This document shows, in pieces, positions 45,949-57,180 of a DNA stretch of 64,000 nucleotides (its first letter is position 1; each line of letters opens with the position of its first letter). The position numbers and the translations under genes are program-made. The stretch is from Cenococcum geophilum 1.58 (Eukaryota > Ascomycota > Dothideomycetes > Gloniales > Gloniaceae), in the NCBI GenBank assembly GCA_001692895.1, contig KV748184.1, positions 868,001-932,000 of the forward strand. Direction: 5' to 3'. The notes under the pieces were generated by a model. The model did no database searches, was not told the DNA's origin, and saw nothing but the letters and a program-made list of their open reading frames with translations.

Positions 45949-47697
45949 ATGGCCGGACAGCAGCAGCAAATCATCGATACCATCTTTAGTATGAAAAGGA
46001 AGATACTGCGCAAAGATGATTGTAAGAAAGTCTAGACTTCCGTCATTTCCTTGTCCTGAACCTCTTAGCTGATGGTGTAGCAGCATCCGACTCGGGCGAA
46101 TCCGACACGCCATTCAACAATCGCACACAAAGTTTAAAGCGGAAATCAAGGTACTCTCAAGTGACTAAATTGGATCTTGGGGTGGAGCCACCAGCCTATA
46201 AAAGAGTAAGACGACCCCACATCCATGTCTTTGTAATGCTTTCTCACAGCTAACTCCGGGCAGAGGATCGAGCACGCGGGTTATCACAGATATATTATCC
46301 AGCGTAATCCCCCACGATTTGATCCGGACGGTGACATAGTCGAATATGGCGACGAATATGAGGACGAAGATGATCTCACGACCATCGAAGAGAATCCCTA
46401 TTCGGAGATTCAATTGGAAAGTGCGTGCACTTCATTCCTCTAGTGCTAATAATTATTTTTACTCATTAATTTACCAGGTCTTCTCGCACCACTAACTTCA
46501 GCCGCCGATTTACCTAACCATCCTTCCATGTCTATTCCTTACACATCGAAACACCTTACGCAATTGACTGCGGATGCTGGAGCCATTTCACGAAAAGAAC
46601 AAGCAGCATTATGGAGGGCTAAAAATTTATTGACGAAACTTCAAGGTGATGATACTTGGGTCCCATGTGGTTTGATGGAGACCAGCCTAGACAGGTTTAT
46701 TCTGGGGAGTCGCCAGCCGAATGGAGTAGCGTCCGCGCCGTCCTTCGTCTCACAAATTGATTCAGCCGATCAGCTACAAATTGCGTGGGGGAATGGTTCG
46801 AATACACAGGTCCTGACGGACCCGGCAGGTCTTAGTACCCCACCTCCAACTTCTGCCCCAAGACTAATTCCTGTGCTCGACATTCGGATGGCGGATGTGG
46901 CCAACGGGCAGAGTTCTCACATAGAAACCCGTCAAAGGCTAGAAATAACAATGGGAAGGGACGCAGAAATGGCCGAAGCACTCGCGCAAAGCCACTTGGC
47001 TCCAACACTGGGAAATGGAACAATTCGGGAAACAGAAGCAGTGCCCACCAATAGCAATCCCCAAGACAGCAGAGAAGCGCAACAATCACAAAATACAATA
47101 AACGGCGACTTCCACAATTCCGCTGAAGGACCCTTAGTGGACGCAACGACAGACCTTCCACATGAAACCGAAAGCAATCTTCCTTCACCACCTGCCGAAG
47201 ACAATTCTGAGACCGCCTCGCAGCAAACCACACACCGCATGACAACACGCGCTCGCGCGCAAGCTATCTCCAAGACACCCTCTCCTCCTGCCTCGCCCTC
47301 GCCCTCGCAGACTCACAACCCAGTCCACCCAATGTTCAAATTTCCAACCGATTTCCTACCAGACCGGGATTTCGGACTTCCGCCTGCCGAAGCCGAAGAT
47401 ACGCGCATGCTCCTCCTCGCTTGGGTACAAAAACAAGAGGAGATTGCCCGCGCGTCGGTTGACCTCTATATGGGTATGCTGCAAGGTGAGCGTATGCGAC
47501 AGGATGTCTTTAAGTGGGCGAAGGCTGAGGCACACGTGGGCGAGATGAGTGATGGAGAGGACTGGTACGATCGAGACGAGTGGGGGCTTGACGAAGATTT
47601 AGTGAAAGGGCGGGATGAAGAAGAGGATGACGGTGCTGCGCCAGGAAAGAAGTCGACAAGGCAAAGAGGGAGAAGAGGGGAGAAAGATGATCGGTGA
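45949..47697 (+). CDS. rxt2: Rxt2, subunit of the Rpd3L histone deacetylase complex
   Basis: Nuclear corepressor subunit, 524 aa. The conserved Rxt2 N-terminal domain is intact: IIDTIFSMKRKILR, SLKRKSRYSQVTKLDLG, RIEHAGYHRYIIQRNPPRFD, DGDIVEYGDEYEDEDD, EENPYSEIQLESLLAPLTSA and ADLPNHPSMSIPYTSKHL. The middle is Ser/Pro/Thr-rich and disordered. The C-terminus has a conserved short helix region MFKFPTDFLPDRDFGLPPAE and an acidic-basic tail. Introns at 46022-46080, 46206-46263 and 46421-46477; the coding sum closes in frame. Start at 45949 (MAGQQQQIIDT). Confidence 0.9.
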
Positions 47698-48090
47698 ATT
47701 GAAACATGCGGACGTTGGGATGGGATGGCACGGAATATGCATATATGACGGTTCACGGATATAAGACGGTGTTAAGGGCGTGGGGTTTCACGAGCACGGT
47801 CGGGCGCCGTGTTCTTTGGATATTCGGCCCTTTAAAAGAGAGCTGCGATTTTTTAACGCTAGCTTTGGTATACAACTGCTATTTTCTCAAGATACCCGAA
47901 TTGGGCAGGCATCTTTCTTCCGGGGTACTTCATCTATCGCATAGACTTGCCTGATGTAAAGCAACCGCGCAGCAAACTCTTAATTTTTTTCTAATAAATC
48001 CTCTTCTCTATCAATACATAAACAACCAAAGACATTTTGAAGTGATCGCTTTCAATTCCATAATCTTACGGTTATATCAGAGTTCCTACC
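47698..48090. other. Convergent 3' intergenic region
   Basis: 3' ends of rxt2 and of the convergent prolyl-tRNA synthetase gene. Nothing else seen. Confidence 0.5.
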
Positions 48091-50221
48091 TCATAGTTTC
48101 TCTAAAATACTCATTACAACTTCCCTCAGTTTATCGATCTTAACATCCTCTTTCACGTGCAGCCTCCGACACTGCACTTCCACTCTCCTGTCTTTCTTCC
48201 ATGCCCTCCCTAGTATAAGGATCACCGGGTATCCAATCAAATCCGCATCGTGTAGCTTCCATCCAAGATCCTTGATTGGGCGGTCGTCTAAAATAGCATC
48301 GATGTCCACGTCGGTCCGAGAAACACCCTGCAATGTATCATAGACCCCTACTGCGTCTTCTTCGGTGCCACGACTAGGAATGATAACGCACTCGAAGGGG
48401 GAGACCACGCGTGGCCAGTTGAGGCCACGATTATCAGAAAGAAGGGAGGCAATAGCACCGATGAGTCGCGAGACACCGATGCCGTGGCAGCCCATTTGCA
48501 TAGCGACTTGTCCAGACAGAGCCATGGAACCAGAAGCGTTCTGAGTAGGAAGAGCGACAGTGGCATTCATTGGTTCGCTATATCGTGCCCCGAGATGGAA
48601 TGTATGTCCAACTTCTACAGCGCGCTGAACAGTGAGTGTGCCATTCTCGCAAATAGGGCATGGGTCGCCAGTTCGTATGCGTGTGAGGTCGAGGGGCTTG
48701 CCAGTGGTGGGGTGCGTTGTAATATCGTTTATTTCACCGCGGTTTGCGACATCTCGTCTGTGTGTTTCCTCTAAATTAGGCGATACGCGGTAATCAAATA
48801 TGCGGACGATTTGAAAAGTGCCATTACTGGAATTTGTCTTCAATAGATGCAGTGGGTTTTTCTCTATGCTAGTATCAAGGTCCGGATAAACGGATTTCAA
48901 AGCGTGGATGTTAATATGGCCGATTGCTGATTCGTCGATTGTTTCGTCTCGTGTTTCAACTTTGACTTGGGGTACATAGACATGGACTAACGTATTTCGG
49001 TCCTTGCTAATACCAGTCCACATCCGGACACCCTCAAGTGTATCCATGAGTTTGGATGGGGTATGAGCCGCCTTCTCCGCTAATTCCTCATTGGCAACGT
49101 AGTTGCACTTGGCGCATGAACACACATGGTCCTCGCCTCTTTGAGAGACGAAATGGTACTCATGGCTAAGGTTACCTCCCATAGTTCCCGAATCGGCATT
49201 TGCAACAAGATATGGTATTTTAAGCTCATCGAAGAACGCAGCATAAGCATTTCTCACGGTTTGATAAGTCTCCAGAGCCATATTTATCGTATAATCAAAA
49301 GTGTAGAGGTCTTTCATGAGGAACTCTTTAGCTCGGAGAAGGCCTTGTCTGGGGCGGCGTTCATCCCGGTATTTTCGAGCTGAAGAATGGTTAGAGTAAA
49401 CATGAGCAATAAAGAGGTTACCTACATATCTGATATACTCGCAGTGGCAGATCTTTATAAGATTTAACAATGCCCGATGCCAATGCAGTGATCTCCTCCT
49501 CATGAGTAGGAGAAAGGAGGAAGCCTGATTCTTTTCGATCCCTTAGCCGGAGAAGCTAGGACGAAGTATCAGCATATAGAAACAGCGTTGTTGCTAGAGA
49601 GTGATACTTCTGAATTGGCTCCAAATCTGCCGCTTTGCCGCCATAGCTCTTCCGACGTAATCGAAGATAGTGATAATTTTGAGGCTCCTATGCCATATTA
49701 GTTGAGATCAGGTTACTGAGCTCCCAATACCTTACCAATACTTCGCATATGCTTGTCTATCAAACGTTCAAGCTTTTCTTGAACACGAAGGCCGAGCGGA
49801 AGCAGATGAAAAACACCAGAATAAGCCTTTACCACGTCAGGAAAGTTCTCAGCCTAGTTCAGCGAGAAACTGCACCTGACGAAGGAAACCGCCACGTATC
49901 AATGAAGAATGGGAACCATCTGAAATGCTTTAGCCATGATGCTAATAGACGAAGATGTGCATCAGCCGACCATCTTCTGCTGTTTGAGGCGCAATCCCTC
50001 CAGTTGGGACCCAAAATGTTGACAGGCGATTTCTGCCATCAACCTGAATAAAAGCTGTCAATTGAGGAAAGAGGTACCAAAAAGCACACAAAAATCTTAG
50101 CCAATGTGCTTACATGAAGGGCCCTGAAGCTCTGTAAATTTAAGGAGCTTAATCTGTTCACGGGGTTTTTGTTACGGAGAAAAGATTTGCGTAATAGTTC
50201 ATAAACAGGCTGAACAGCCAT
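48091..50221 (-). CDS. Mitochondrial prolyl-tRNA synthetase (class II)
   Basis: Charges mitochondrial tRNA-Pro with proline. 604 aa. The N-terminus [19 protein letters not shown] is basic and lacks acids, as expected for a mitochondrial presequence. Class II motifs: LIRGGFLRQ and [13 protein letters not shown] (motif 1 region), SPTHEEEIT loop, [19 protein letters not shown] (motif 2), [13 protein letters not shown] (motif 3), then an anticodon-binding domain with [10 protein letters not shown] Cys-rich CSCAKCNY and CPICENG zinc-like insert lies in the editing-type region. Seven exons: 50114-50221, 49971-50043, 49876-49919, 49736-49826, 49608-49687, 49426-49555 and 48091-49379. Head to head with mitochondrial ribosomal protein uL10m. 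Confidence 0.93.
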
Positions 50222-50523
50222 TTGAAAGGTTAAAGGTTATAAAGGCATAAATGAACTGTACAGAAAAATGGTATCCCACTAATCAAGAAATAGTAATACC
50301 CAGACATAGCTCGTCGATTCATTGAAGAATGATGCCTCGGAAGACCGGGGTTGACCGAAAATTACCCGAGACTAGCCTCATTTGAACAATTCAATGTTTT
50401 TTTGGACCTACGCCAGGACGGAGAGCGGCGAGTATTGATATCAATGTAAGGACGTTGTGATGTTATTATTTAGCATACGCTAACTTCCCCTCCCAAACAG
50501 TTTTCGGTCCCTTCCCGCCCCCG
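50222..50523. promoter_or_regulatory. Bidirectional promoter of two mitochondrial translation genes
   Basis: 302 bp between the start codons of mtProRS (minus) and uL10m (plus). No separate gene. Confidence 0.55.
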
Positions 50524-51561
50524 ATGCCTCCACGATTACGACTCCAGCCCAGGAACCTCCGAGTCCGCATATATCACCACCAGCTCCCTTCCCAACAATG
50601 CACCTATGCATCTCTAACAACTGCGACCACACCTGCGCCTCCAATTGACCAAACAATACACTCCATACCACCAATCGCTCGCTTCCCGCTCAACCAGCCG
50701 CCGTCACACAAACCCCCAGAAATCCGCAAATCCCAACTCCACCGCCAGTACCAATCCCTGTTAAAGTCCTCACCCCTCATACTCCTCTTCCAGCATAACA
50801 ACCTACGTGCGCTAGAATGGATGGGCATACGGCGAGAGCTCGCATACGCCCTTCGTAGTGTCGATGCAGAGCGCACCGCAGCTGGTTGCCAAGATCTCTA
50901 TGCCGATGCTATCAAGATCCAGATCATCCAGACTGGTATATTCGCGTCCGCACTTAGGGTTGTGGAGTTTTATCATCCCGAGTCACAACCGGACCCCACG
51001 ACTCAGCACCCTTCAGACCCAGCTACTGCTTCTTCTGCGCGAATCCCGAATACGCTACCCACACCCGACGGCACTAGATTTATGCACGGTTTATCGAGAA
51101 GAGCACATCAAGCAGCAGCAGATAAGAAATTGAAACTTGAGCTTGACCCTCTTCTCTCCGGGCCTTTGGCCGCAGTGGCATTCCCGGCCGTCTCCCCTCA
51201 GCACCTAAAAGTCGCACTGTCGATTCTTTCCCCCAGCTCCGACTTCCCAGCCCCTAAGCGCAAGGCGCAACCCAGCTACCATGAGCCTTCTGTTCAAGCT
51301 GGTTTGCAGAAGTTAATGCTGCTAGGAGCGCGAGTAGAAGGAAAAGTCTTCGATCAGGAAGGCACGAGGTGGGTGGGAAGCATCCCAGGTGGTATTGACG
51401 GACTAAGGGCGCAACTGGTGGCGATGCTGCAAAATGTGGGAGCTGGTATTACAAACACGCTAGAGAGTGCTGGGAGAAGCTTATACTTCACAATGGAAGG
51501 GCGGAAAGGCATGTTAGAGGATGAGCAAAAGGAGGAAAAGATAGAGAAGGGACAACAGTAA
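50524..51561 (+). CDS. mrpl11: Mitochondrial ribosomal protein uL10m
   Basis: Stalk-base protein of the mitochondrial large ribosomal subunit. 345 aa in a single exon. The N-terminal 60 residues are basic and Ser/Thr/Pro-rich, a likely presequence. The L10 core begins with RKSQLHRQYQSLLKSSPL and ILLFQHNNLRALEWMGIRRE, followed by the LSGPLAAVAFPAVSPQHLKV segment, and VQAGLQKLMLLGARVEGKVF. The C-terminus is a charged EEKIEKGQQ tail. The 50524 start is the first ATG after the divergent promoter. Confidence 0.88.
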   Translation: MPPRLRLQPRNLRVRIYHHQLPSQQCTYASLTTATTPAPPIDQTIHSIPPIARFPLNQPPSHKPPEIRKSQLHRQYQSLLKSSPLILLFQHNNLRALEWMGIRRELAYALRSVDAERTAAGCQDLYADAIKIQIIQTGIFASALRVVEFYHPESQPDPTTQHPSDPATASSARIPNTLPTPDGTRFMHGLSRRAHQAAADKKLKLELDPLLSGPLAAVAFPAVSPQHLKVALSILSPSSDFPAPKRKAQPSYHEPSVQAGLQKLMLLGARVEGKVFDQEGTRWVGSIPGGIDGLRAQLVAMLQNVGAGITNTLESAGRSLYFTMEGRKGMLEDEQKEEKIEKGQQ

Positions 51562-51845
51562 ATGTAAATTAGACGAATGTGTATATTTATTTGTGCAGAT
51601 ACTCATTATATCTGTTGGAGATATCTACCGCATTAACAAAACTAAAGTTACGAGCGCTTCCCTTGTAATGTCTCATAATTACAATTTAGGAATAATGCTC
51701 GAGTTTCACTAGTTTTGAAACACAAGCCGGTCTTTCTCGCAATTCCACGTCTAGCGTAGGATTTAATTTCGTAAGTGAGCATTAGATAGAAACTTTGGGA
51801 GGCGTTTAGACGACGCTGCTCCGGTGATGCGGCCTTCTATTTACC

Positions 51846-52732
51846 CTATAACCTTCCCTTCGAATCTCCATCAACTAGTTTCCCCACTTCATCTCTAAGC
51901 ACTCTCCTCATATCTTCTGCCAATTTTACCGCTTCTTCTTCATCTAGGCCATCTCGTTGTCCTCGTCCAAACATCGTCCAATTCTTGTTCTTTACCTCAG
52001 GCATCGTCTCTGGTCGCGGGATAATATGAAAATGAACATGAGGCACTACTTGTGCGGCTCGCACACCTGGAAACACAGTCCTAAGCTGAGAGAGTGCTAG
52101 ATGTGTCGCCGATGATGCAATATATAAAGCGTGCAACGAGAGGAAAGCGAGAATGTTCTTGATCGAAGAGCAAAAGTTTGCATGTAGACTTACCATTGTT
52201 CTGCACGATGTTATAATCTACCACTCCTGTCACCTTCGCTACAGTTCTCGCGAGCAGAGGGAGCCAGAATCCTGCCATCAGATACGTGTCAGAAAACAGT
52301 CGGAGATGCATTATCGCAATTGCTATAGGGATACCACGGAAAAGCGTCTTAAACCAGCGAACTACGAAATTATCCAACCACTAGTATCTAATAATTAAAA
52401 ATAGAAAAAAGAAATTTTGAAGAAATTTAACTGTGAACTTTTTACTAACCAATCTCTCTTGCCTCTGCCCCCTCTACATCTCCGATGAGCTTCCGATGCG
52501 CTCTCGTAGCAACGAGTAAATGACCGCTCGTCATCGGCAAAATATCCAAGAAAGCCACTACATCAGGCGTTGAGAGGACTACGAAAGCATTGGGCTGAAT
52601 GCGTTCGGGGTCCGCGTCCTCGTCTTTTGGAACACAGTCAAGCAGAGAACGCGACGTGTTCGGGGGATACGCGGACGCAATGGAACAGAAAGGGCAGGAC
52701 TGTGGATAGTGGTCTTGGTCTAATTCATTCAT
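51846..52732 (-). CDS. HIT (histidine triad) family nucleotide hydrolase
   Basis: Small nucleotide hydrolase or transferase, 193 aa. Conserved features: CPFCSIAS zinc-type start, ILPMTSGHLLVATRAHRK, YNIVQNNG and the triad HVHFHIIPRPE, in which the middle His is the nucleophile. The C-terminus is helical (EEEAVKLAEDMRRVL). Introns at 52272-52449 and 52067-52193 are longer than usual here (178 and 127 nt). The joins give REIGFWLPLLARTV and QNNGVRAAQVVPHVHF. Probably close to the aprataxin/HNT or Ap4A-hydrolase-like fungal group; the substrate is unknown. Confidence 0.9.
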
Positions 52733-53559
52733 TTCATTAATAAGAGGCAGAAGTGAAAACTAATGTACGGGTTTTGAATTGATACAACGTTGTTTAATCC
52801 TAGGAAACCATGATTTTTCATCCAGCCCGACTGCTTTACTGGTGTTGGAACGCCGCGCCAAACCTACAGAAATATCGGTAAAAATCTGAGAGCGACACAC
52901 AGAAACTCCGCGTTTGTATTAAAAGGCGTTTCAAAACACGACCCCAAAAAGGGTGCCAATGCATTGCACTGCACCCCACTACGCACAGTACCACGTACAC
53001 GGTAGATATATTTAATAATAAGCTCTAGAATACTACTTCTATATATAAGCAAGCATTTTAGCTATTAATCATAGCATTTAAGGCCTTAAGGGTAAGTGTA
53101 TGCGTAATATTTATAGAAAAGTTGAAGTGCCAAGAAATGCGGCTGTTATCGGCTTTTACGCCGCTGCGCAACCGAAGGATATATTACTTACCTCAGAAGC
53201 TCAGACCAAGAAATCGATTGCGGATATAGGAATATCCGCACCGTCCGCTAAGCTGATTTAGGACGGTAATCGTTTTCTTAGGAAAACCTAAACACCGTTT
53301 ATATGAGAAGACCTCATTAACTTTAACGAAATTGATCTACCCTCCCACAATACCTATCGACATAAAAATTACACCAAATTATAGAGAAAAGCCTACTCTA
53401 TAAGTTATGAGATCTTTAGCTCCTTATACGCGCGCGACGTTAAGAGGAATTCGTCGTCGTAGAGGCCCCAATTCTACCTCTGCACCGCCGAGCCGCTCGG
53501 TAAACACCAACGCTGAACGCTTACGCTCACGCCCACGCCGCCAGCCCTCTGCGTAGAGC

Positions 53560-53945
53560 TGTGGAGCTTTGCGAGAGCTCTGCAGAACGAAGCTCAGGGG
53601 GAGACCTGCACGGAGCTCTGCACGGAGCTCTACCAAAGCTCTGCAAAAGCTTTGCACGAAGCTCCGCACGAAGCTCTGCTCGAAGCTCTGCTCGAAGCTC
53701 TGCTCGAAGCTCGAAGCTCTGCACGAAGCTCTGCATGGAGCTCTGCACGAAGCTCTGCATTAAGTTCCGCACGAAGCTCTACTAAAGCTCTACTAAAGCT
53801 CTACACAAGGCTCTGCACGAAGCTCTGCACGAAGCTCTGCACGAAGCTCTGCATAAAGCTCTGCACAAAGCTCTACCAGGATCCGCACGAAGCTCTACTA
53901 AGGCTTTACACGAGGCTCTGCACGAGGCTCTGCCCAAAGCTTACC
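53560..53945. repeat. 12-bp minisatellite (GCTCTGCACGAA units)
   Basis: Roughly thirty imperfect copies of GAAGCTCTGCAC, with variants such as AAAGCTCTACTA and GAGGCTCTGC. The unit is a multiple of three, so several long Ser/Ala/Lys-Leu-Cys open frames appear on both strands (53424-54041); they are artefacts of the repeat. The array is not AT-rich, unlike its flanks. Confidence 0.9.
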
Positions 53946-54328
53946 CCTAGTAGTCGTGGAGGCACTCCGGGCCAAGGGAGGATATTTTCAAGGAAGGACC
54001 CAACTATAGCACCTACTAGGTGTTGCAATAGCTTTAAGTAGTAGATATCTACATATCTATATAGTTTTATTAATATCAGTAGACTATTTAATAAGATATA
54101 ATACGTGCTTAGGCTTTTAATAACGCATTTTTTAACTTTAACGAAATTAATGTTAGGACTAAGCAATAGCCGTATTATAAAAGTCATACCATTTAGAAGC
54201 CCTAAGTCTTAAAAATAATGTATAAACTTTTAGTAATAATAACGCGTTATGTGAATAAATGAATTAGATATCCGTAATCTCCGTTTTACGGATTTTGCTT
54301 AGGATTTTAACAAATCTCGCCAAACCCT

Positions 54329-54399
54329 CTCAGACGTGATTTTGCAATTCGGAAGACGGCGTAGGTTATTCCGACGCTAGCTAAAAAATCACGTCTGAG
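54329..54399. repeat. 71-bp element with 15-bp perfect inverted ends
   Basis: CTCAGACGTGATTTT at 54329-54343 is the exact reverse complement of AAAATCACGTCTGAG at 54385-54399. The 41-bp interior contains GGAAGACGGCGTAGG. It could fold as a hairpin or be the remnant of a small inverted-repeat transposon. Confidence 0.7.
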
Positions 54400-54560
54400 C
54401 TCGCTGAAGTAAATATATTACTACTCTGCCACCTTTTTACGTCAACGTATACCCTTAGATACTATAGTTAAAAAGCCTTTATATAAAGCTACAATTTTAG
54501 AGCCTATTATATATATACATTTGCAATATTAGTGGGTGATTAGAGGAGTGCGATGCGTTT

Positions 54561-55328
54561 TGTGGTCGCTTGGCGATTTTTACCGATATTATTGTAAACT
54601 TCGCGACGCTCGTATGCTATCTCTTTCTACCAGCCATGCATGATCTTGACTACGATAGAAGATACCTTTTAATTGCCCATATATTGACATTCCATCCAAT
54701 CCCAACACAGGTGGAACAGAGAACCTCACTCGCTAGAAATCATCAAGACCCGCCACATCAAAGTTGCGCCCAATAGGAAGCTCATGTCCCAGTCCAAAAA
54801 GCACAAAATCAGTAAGAGCAAAAGCAAAATCAATAACGTCGAAAGTCACACGTATAGGAAACACAGCAAAAGCTCCAAGTAGCGAGAGGCAAGTGAGCAG
54901 AGAAGACAGGACGCGGAATTGAGTCCAGCAAATACAATAGACGTCGCAAGAGGCCGTCAATCCATCTACCAGGGTTCGCCTGCCACTACTACTGATACAA
55001 AACCTATGCGCGCATCACCCAGTCAACAGACTCACTGTTGTTTTGCTATTTCAAGGTTATCCAAGGCCGACTGAGATGAACTAGCCACTCGTCCGTATTA
55101 GACGCCGTCTAGCAAGTTCGAAGAGAAACAAAATTCAAAAGCCGTCCCGTGTATAACGCCAGTTATAGAGCAATAATGCACAATGCAGAGTGATCAGTGG
55201 ACAGTGAGGAAAGCTAATACGGGTGCTAGTCGTCATCGAGCATCGTGATGGTTGCGGGCGGGACGGATGCGGTCATTAGAGCGCATGGCGCGTGGAAAAC
55301 ATCAGCTGCATAGATTGCGGAAGCAACA
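54561..55328. other. Intergenic region downstream of cyclin B
   Basis: Composition returns to normal. A minus-strand open frame at 54733-54960 is unidentified and I do not call it. No repeat seen. Confidence 0.4.
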
Positions 55329-57180
55329 TCATTGTAACCTTGCGATCTTCGCATTCTCTCCAACAGCACGCGACTTCAAAGTATTGGACTCTAACTCGTT
55401 GCCGTATTGAGCCATATATTCCTTGGCCCACCGACGGAGAAGAATAGAAGCTAGAGGTATCGTTAATGAAATACACGTGAAAGAATGTCGACATGATTCT
55501 ACCTTTAAGAAATTTCTTGCTAGCGTATTTTTTGAAGAAAGCTTCATGGATAACTGGACCAGAGAGGTAGTCGATCATAAGCTGAAGAACTGGCTGAATC
55601 TCCTCTTCCGTATAACCTGCATAGTGAGCGAGGGTAGCATCCTAGACCAAGTTAATACAATCGTAGATGATGGATGGCATGTTACTTACCCAAATGCCCC
55701 TCTCGAGAACCAAACGCGCCAGGTACATGGCTGCTGCAGCGACCTGGCTTGGCGGATGAGCAATGAAGCGATGATCTAAACAGCTGATCTCTAAAAGGTA
55801 CTTTCCAAGCGTACGCGTCTGAATGTCGTAGTTGTCGGCTTTCGATATCCTACGCAGGAAGTTCATGGGATTTGGATAACTCAAGTCGTAATTAAGGGCG
55901 GCAAGGACGAATCGCTCGGCACTGAGAATCTCTTCCTCCGTGAAGCCATCATCTGCGACATGACGAAAGTTCTGGACGTGAGGAGAAAGTACTTCTTCAT
56001 ACTTTGACGCGATGAACATGGCGGTGACACCAACAAGTTGTAACCGATCCAGCTGAACGATTTTGCAGGAGAGGAAACGGTCGATTATGTTAACAGCCAG
56101 GAATAAGGTCTCTGGAAGAAGACGGAATCGAGTATGAACTTCCAGCAGCCAGTCCACAAGGATACCTCGCATCTTCCATTCAAGTTCGCTTTGGTTTTCC
56201 ATGTAGTCCGGGTTTGCCATTGTCGCAATTTCCAGTTCTCTCAAATAGTCGAAAATCTCGCAAACGTATTCAGAAACCATCAGTGGATCATCAATGTCCT
56301 CCTTGTCCAGATCCGGAACCAATTCCCTCGCATCTTCTTCCTCTACCTGCTCAAAGACTTCAACAACCTGGGACTTGGATCGTTCATGTTTCGCCGGTAC
56401 TGTCTTTGCGACTTCGATAGATCTATCGGCCTCTACTGTAACGCTTGTCTTCATTGTCTTCTGTGTAGGTGCTATGTTCTCCGTTGCCTCGGAATCTTCC
56501 TCCTTAAGGGTTTTTGTGCTAGAAGCAGACGTGTTCCGTTTCTTCGTAACATTGCCTGAGATGCCTGACCCACTCGCGGGTCGCTTCAAGTCCGACGGCG
56601 GAATGTTTTTCTCTTTCGGTGCGAGAATCGAACGCGTCGAATTGGTTCTTGAAACTTTTTGTACTTTTGTCGGGTGAGCTGCTTTGGAGACGAGTCCAGT
56701 CTTGTTGGCCAATGGTTTCTTTGCTTCCTTCCCATCCTTGGCGCCAACAACACCAACGTCGTTCTTGGTGACGTTGCTAACATCACCAAGAGCAGCGCGC
56801 TTCCTTGTCTGTCCCACATTTGCTGTTAAACCGGCTACCGACTTCTTTGATTGTAAAGCTTTCTTTGAGACTTCCGCGCTAGATCTGTCTTGAGAGCTGG
56901 TGAGGGCAGCTGTTTTGGCGCGAGTTAGACGTGTCGTAGCAGCATTCTCATCATTTTCGTTCGTGACTGCTCGCTGTCGGAGAGACCGCGCCTAATAAAA
57001 TGTTAGTAAACGCAATATTGGATGCTTTGAATAGCAGTCCAAAACACATGGCTCGCTGTCGGAGAGACCGCGCCTAATAAAATGTTAGTAAACGCAATAT
57101 TGGATGCTTTGAATAGCAGTCCAAAACACATGAACTCGGGACGGGAAGGCATTGCACGCAGAACTTACAGCAGGAGGCAT
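55329..57180 (-). CDS. G2/mitotic B-type cyclin
   Basis: Regulatory subunit of the mitotic CDK, nuclear, degraded through the APC/C. 524 aa. The N-terminal region is basic and disordered, with a destruction box RAALGDVSN just after the RKR. The cyclin box has MRGILVDWLLEVHTRFRLLP, TLFLAVNIIDRFLS, LQLVGVTAMFIASKYEE and a second fold with YDLSYPNPMNFLRRISKAD, LEISCLDHRFIAHPPS, HYAGYTEEEIQPVL and WAKEYMAQY. Exons: 57169-57180 (only ATG plus three codons), 55690-56991, 55503-55641 and 55329-55450; coding sum 1575 nt. The 12-nt first exon gives MPPA-ARSLRQRA, as in relatives. The first intron holds an exact 82-bp duplication that doubles its acceptor site. Head to head with uL2m. Confidence 0.93.
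56969..57132. repeat. Exact 82-bp tandem duplication across a splice acceptor
   Basis: 56969-57050 is repeated without a mismatch at 57051-57132. Each copy carries the TTTACTAAC branch site, the TTATTAG acceptor and the first 23 nt of cyclin exon 2. 82 is not a multiple of three, so only use of the acceptor nearer the coding body (intron 56992-57168) keeps the cyclin frame. Confidence 0.95.

Larger units (their letters stand above)
52850..54560. other. AT/TA-rich, probably RIP-affected block
   Basis: Composition falls to very AT-rich with abundant TA steps (for example TTTATTAATATCAGTAGAC, ATAAGATATAATACG) and there are no gene-like frames outside the minisatellite. This pattern is what repeat-induced point mutation leaves in ascomycetes. 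No transposon protein can still be read in it. Confidence 0.6.

Noticed and set aside
53424..54041. Several Ser/Ala or Lys-Leu-Cys repeat open frames
   Set aside because: All follow from the 12-bp minisatellite.
54733..54960. 75-aa minus-strand frame downstream of cyclin B
   Set aside because: Partly hydrophobic but unidentified and isolated; insufficient evidence.
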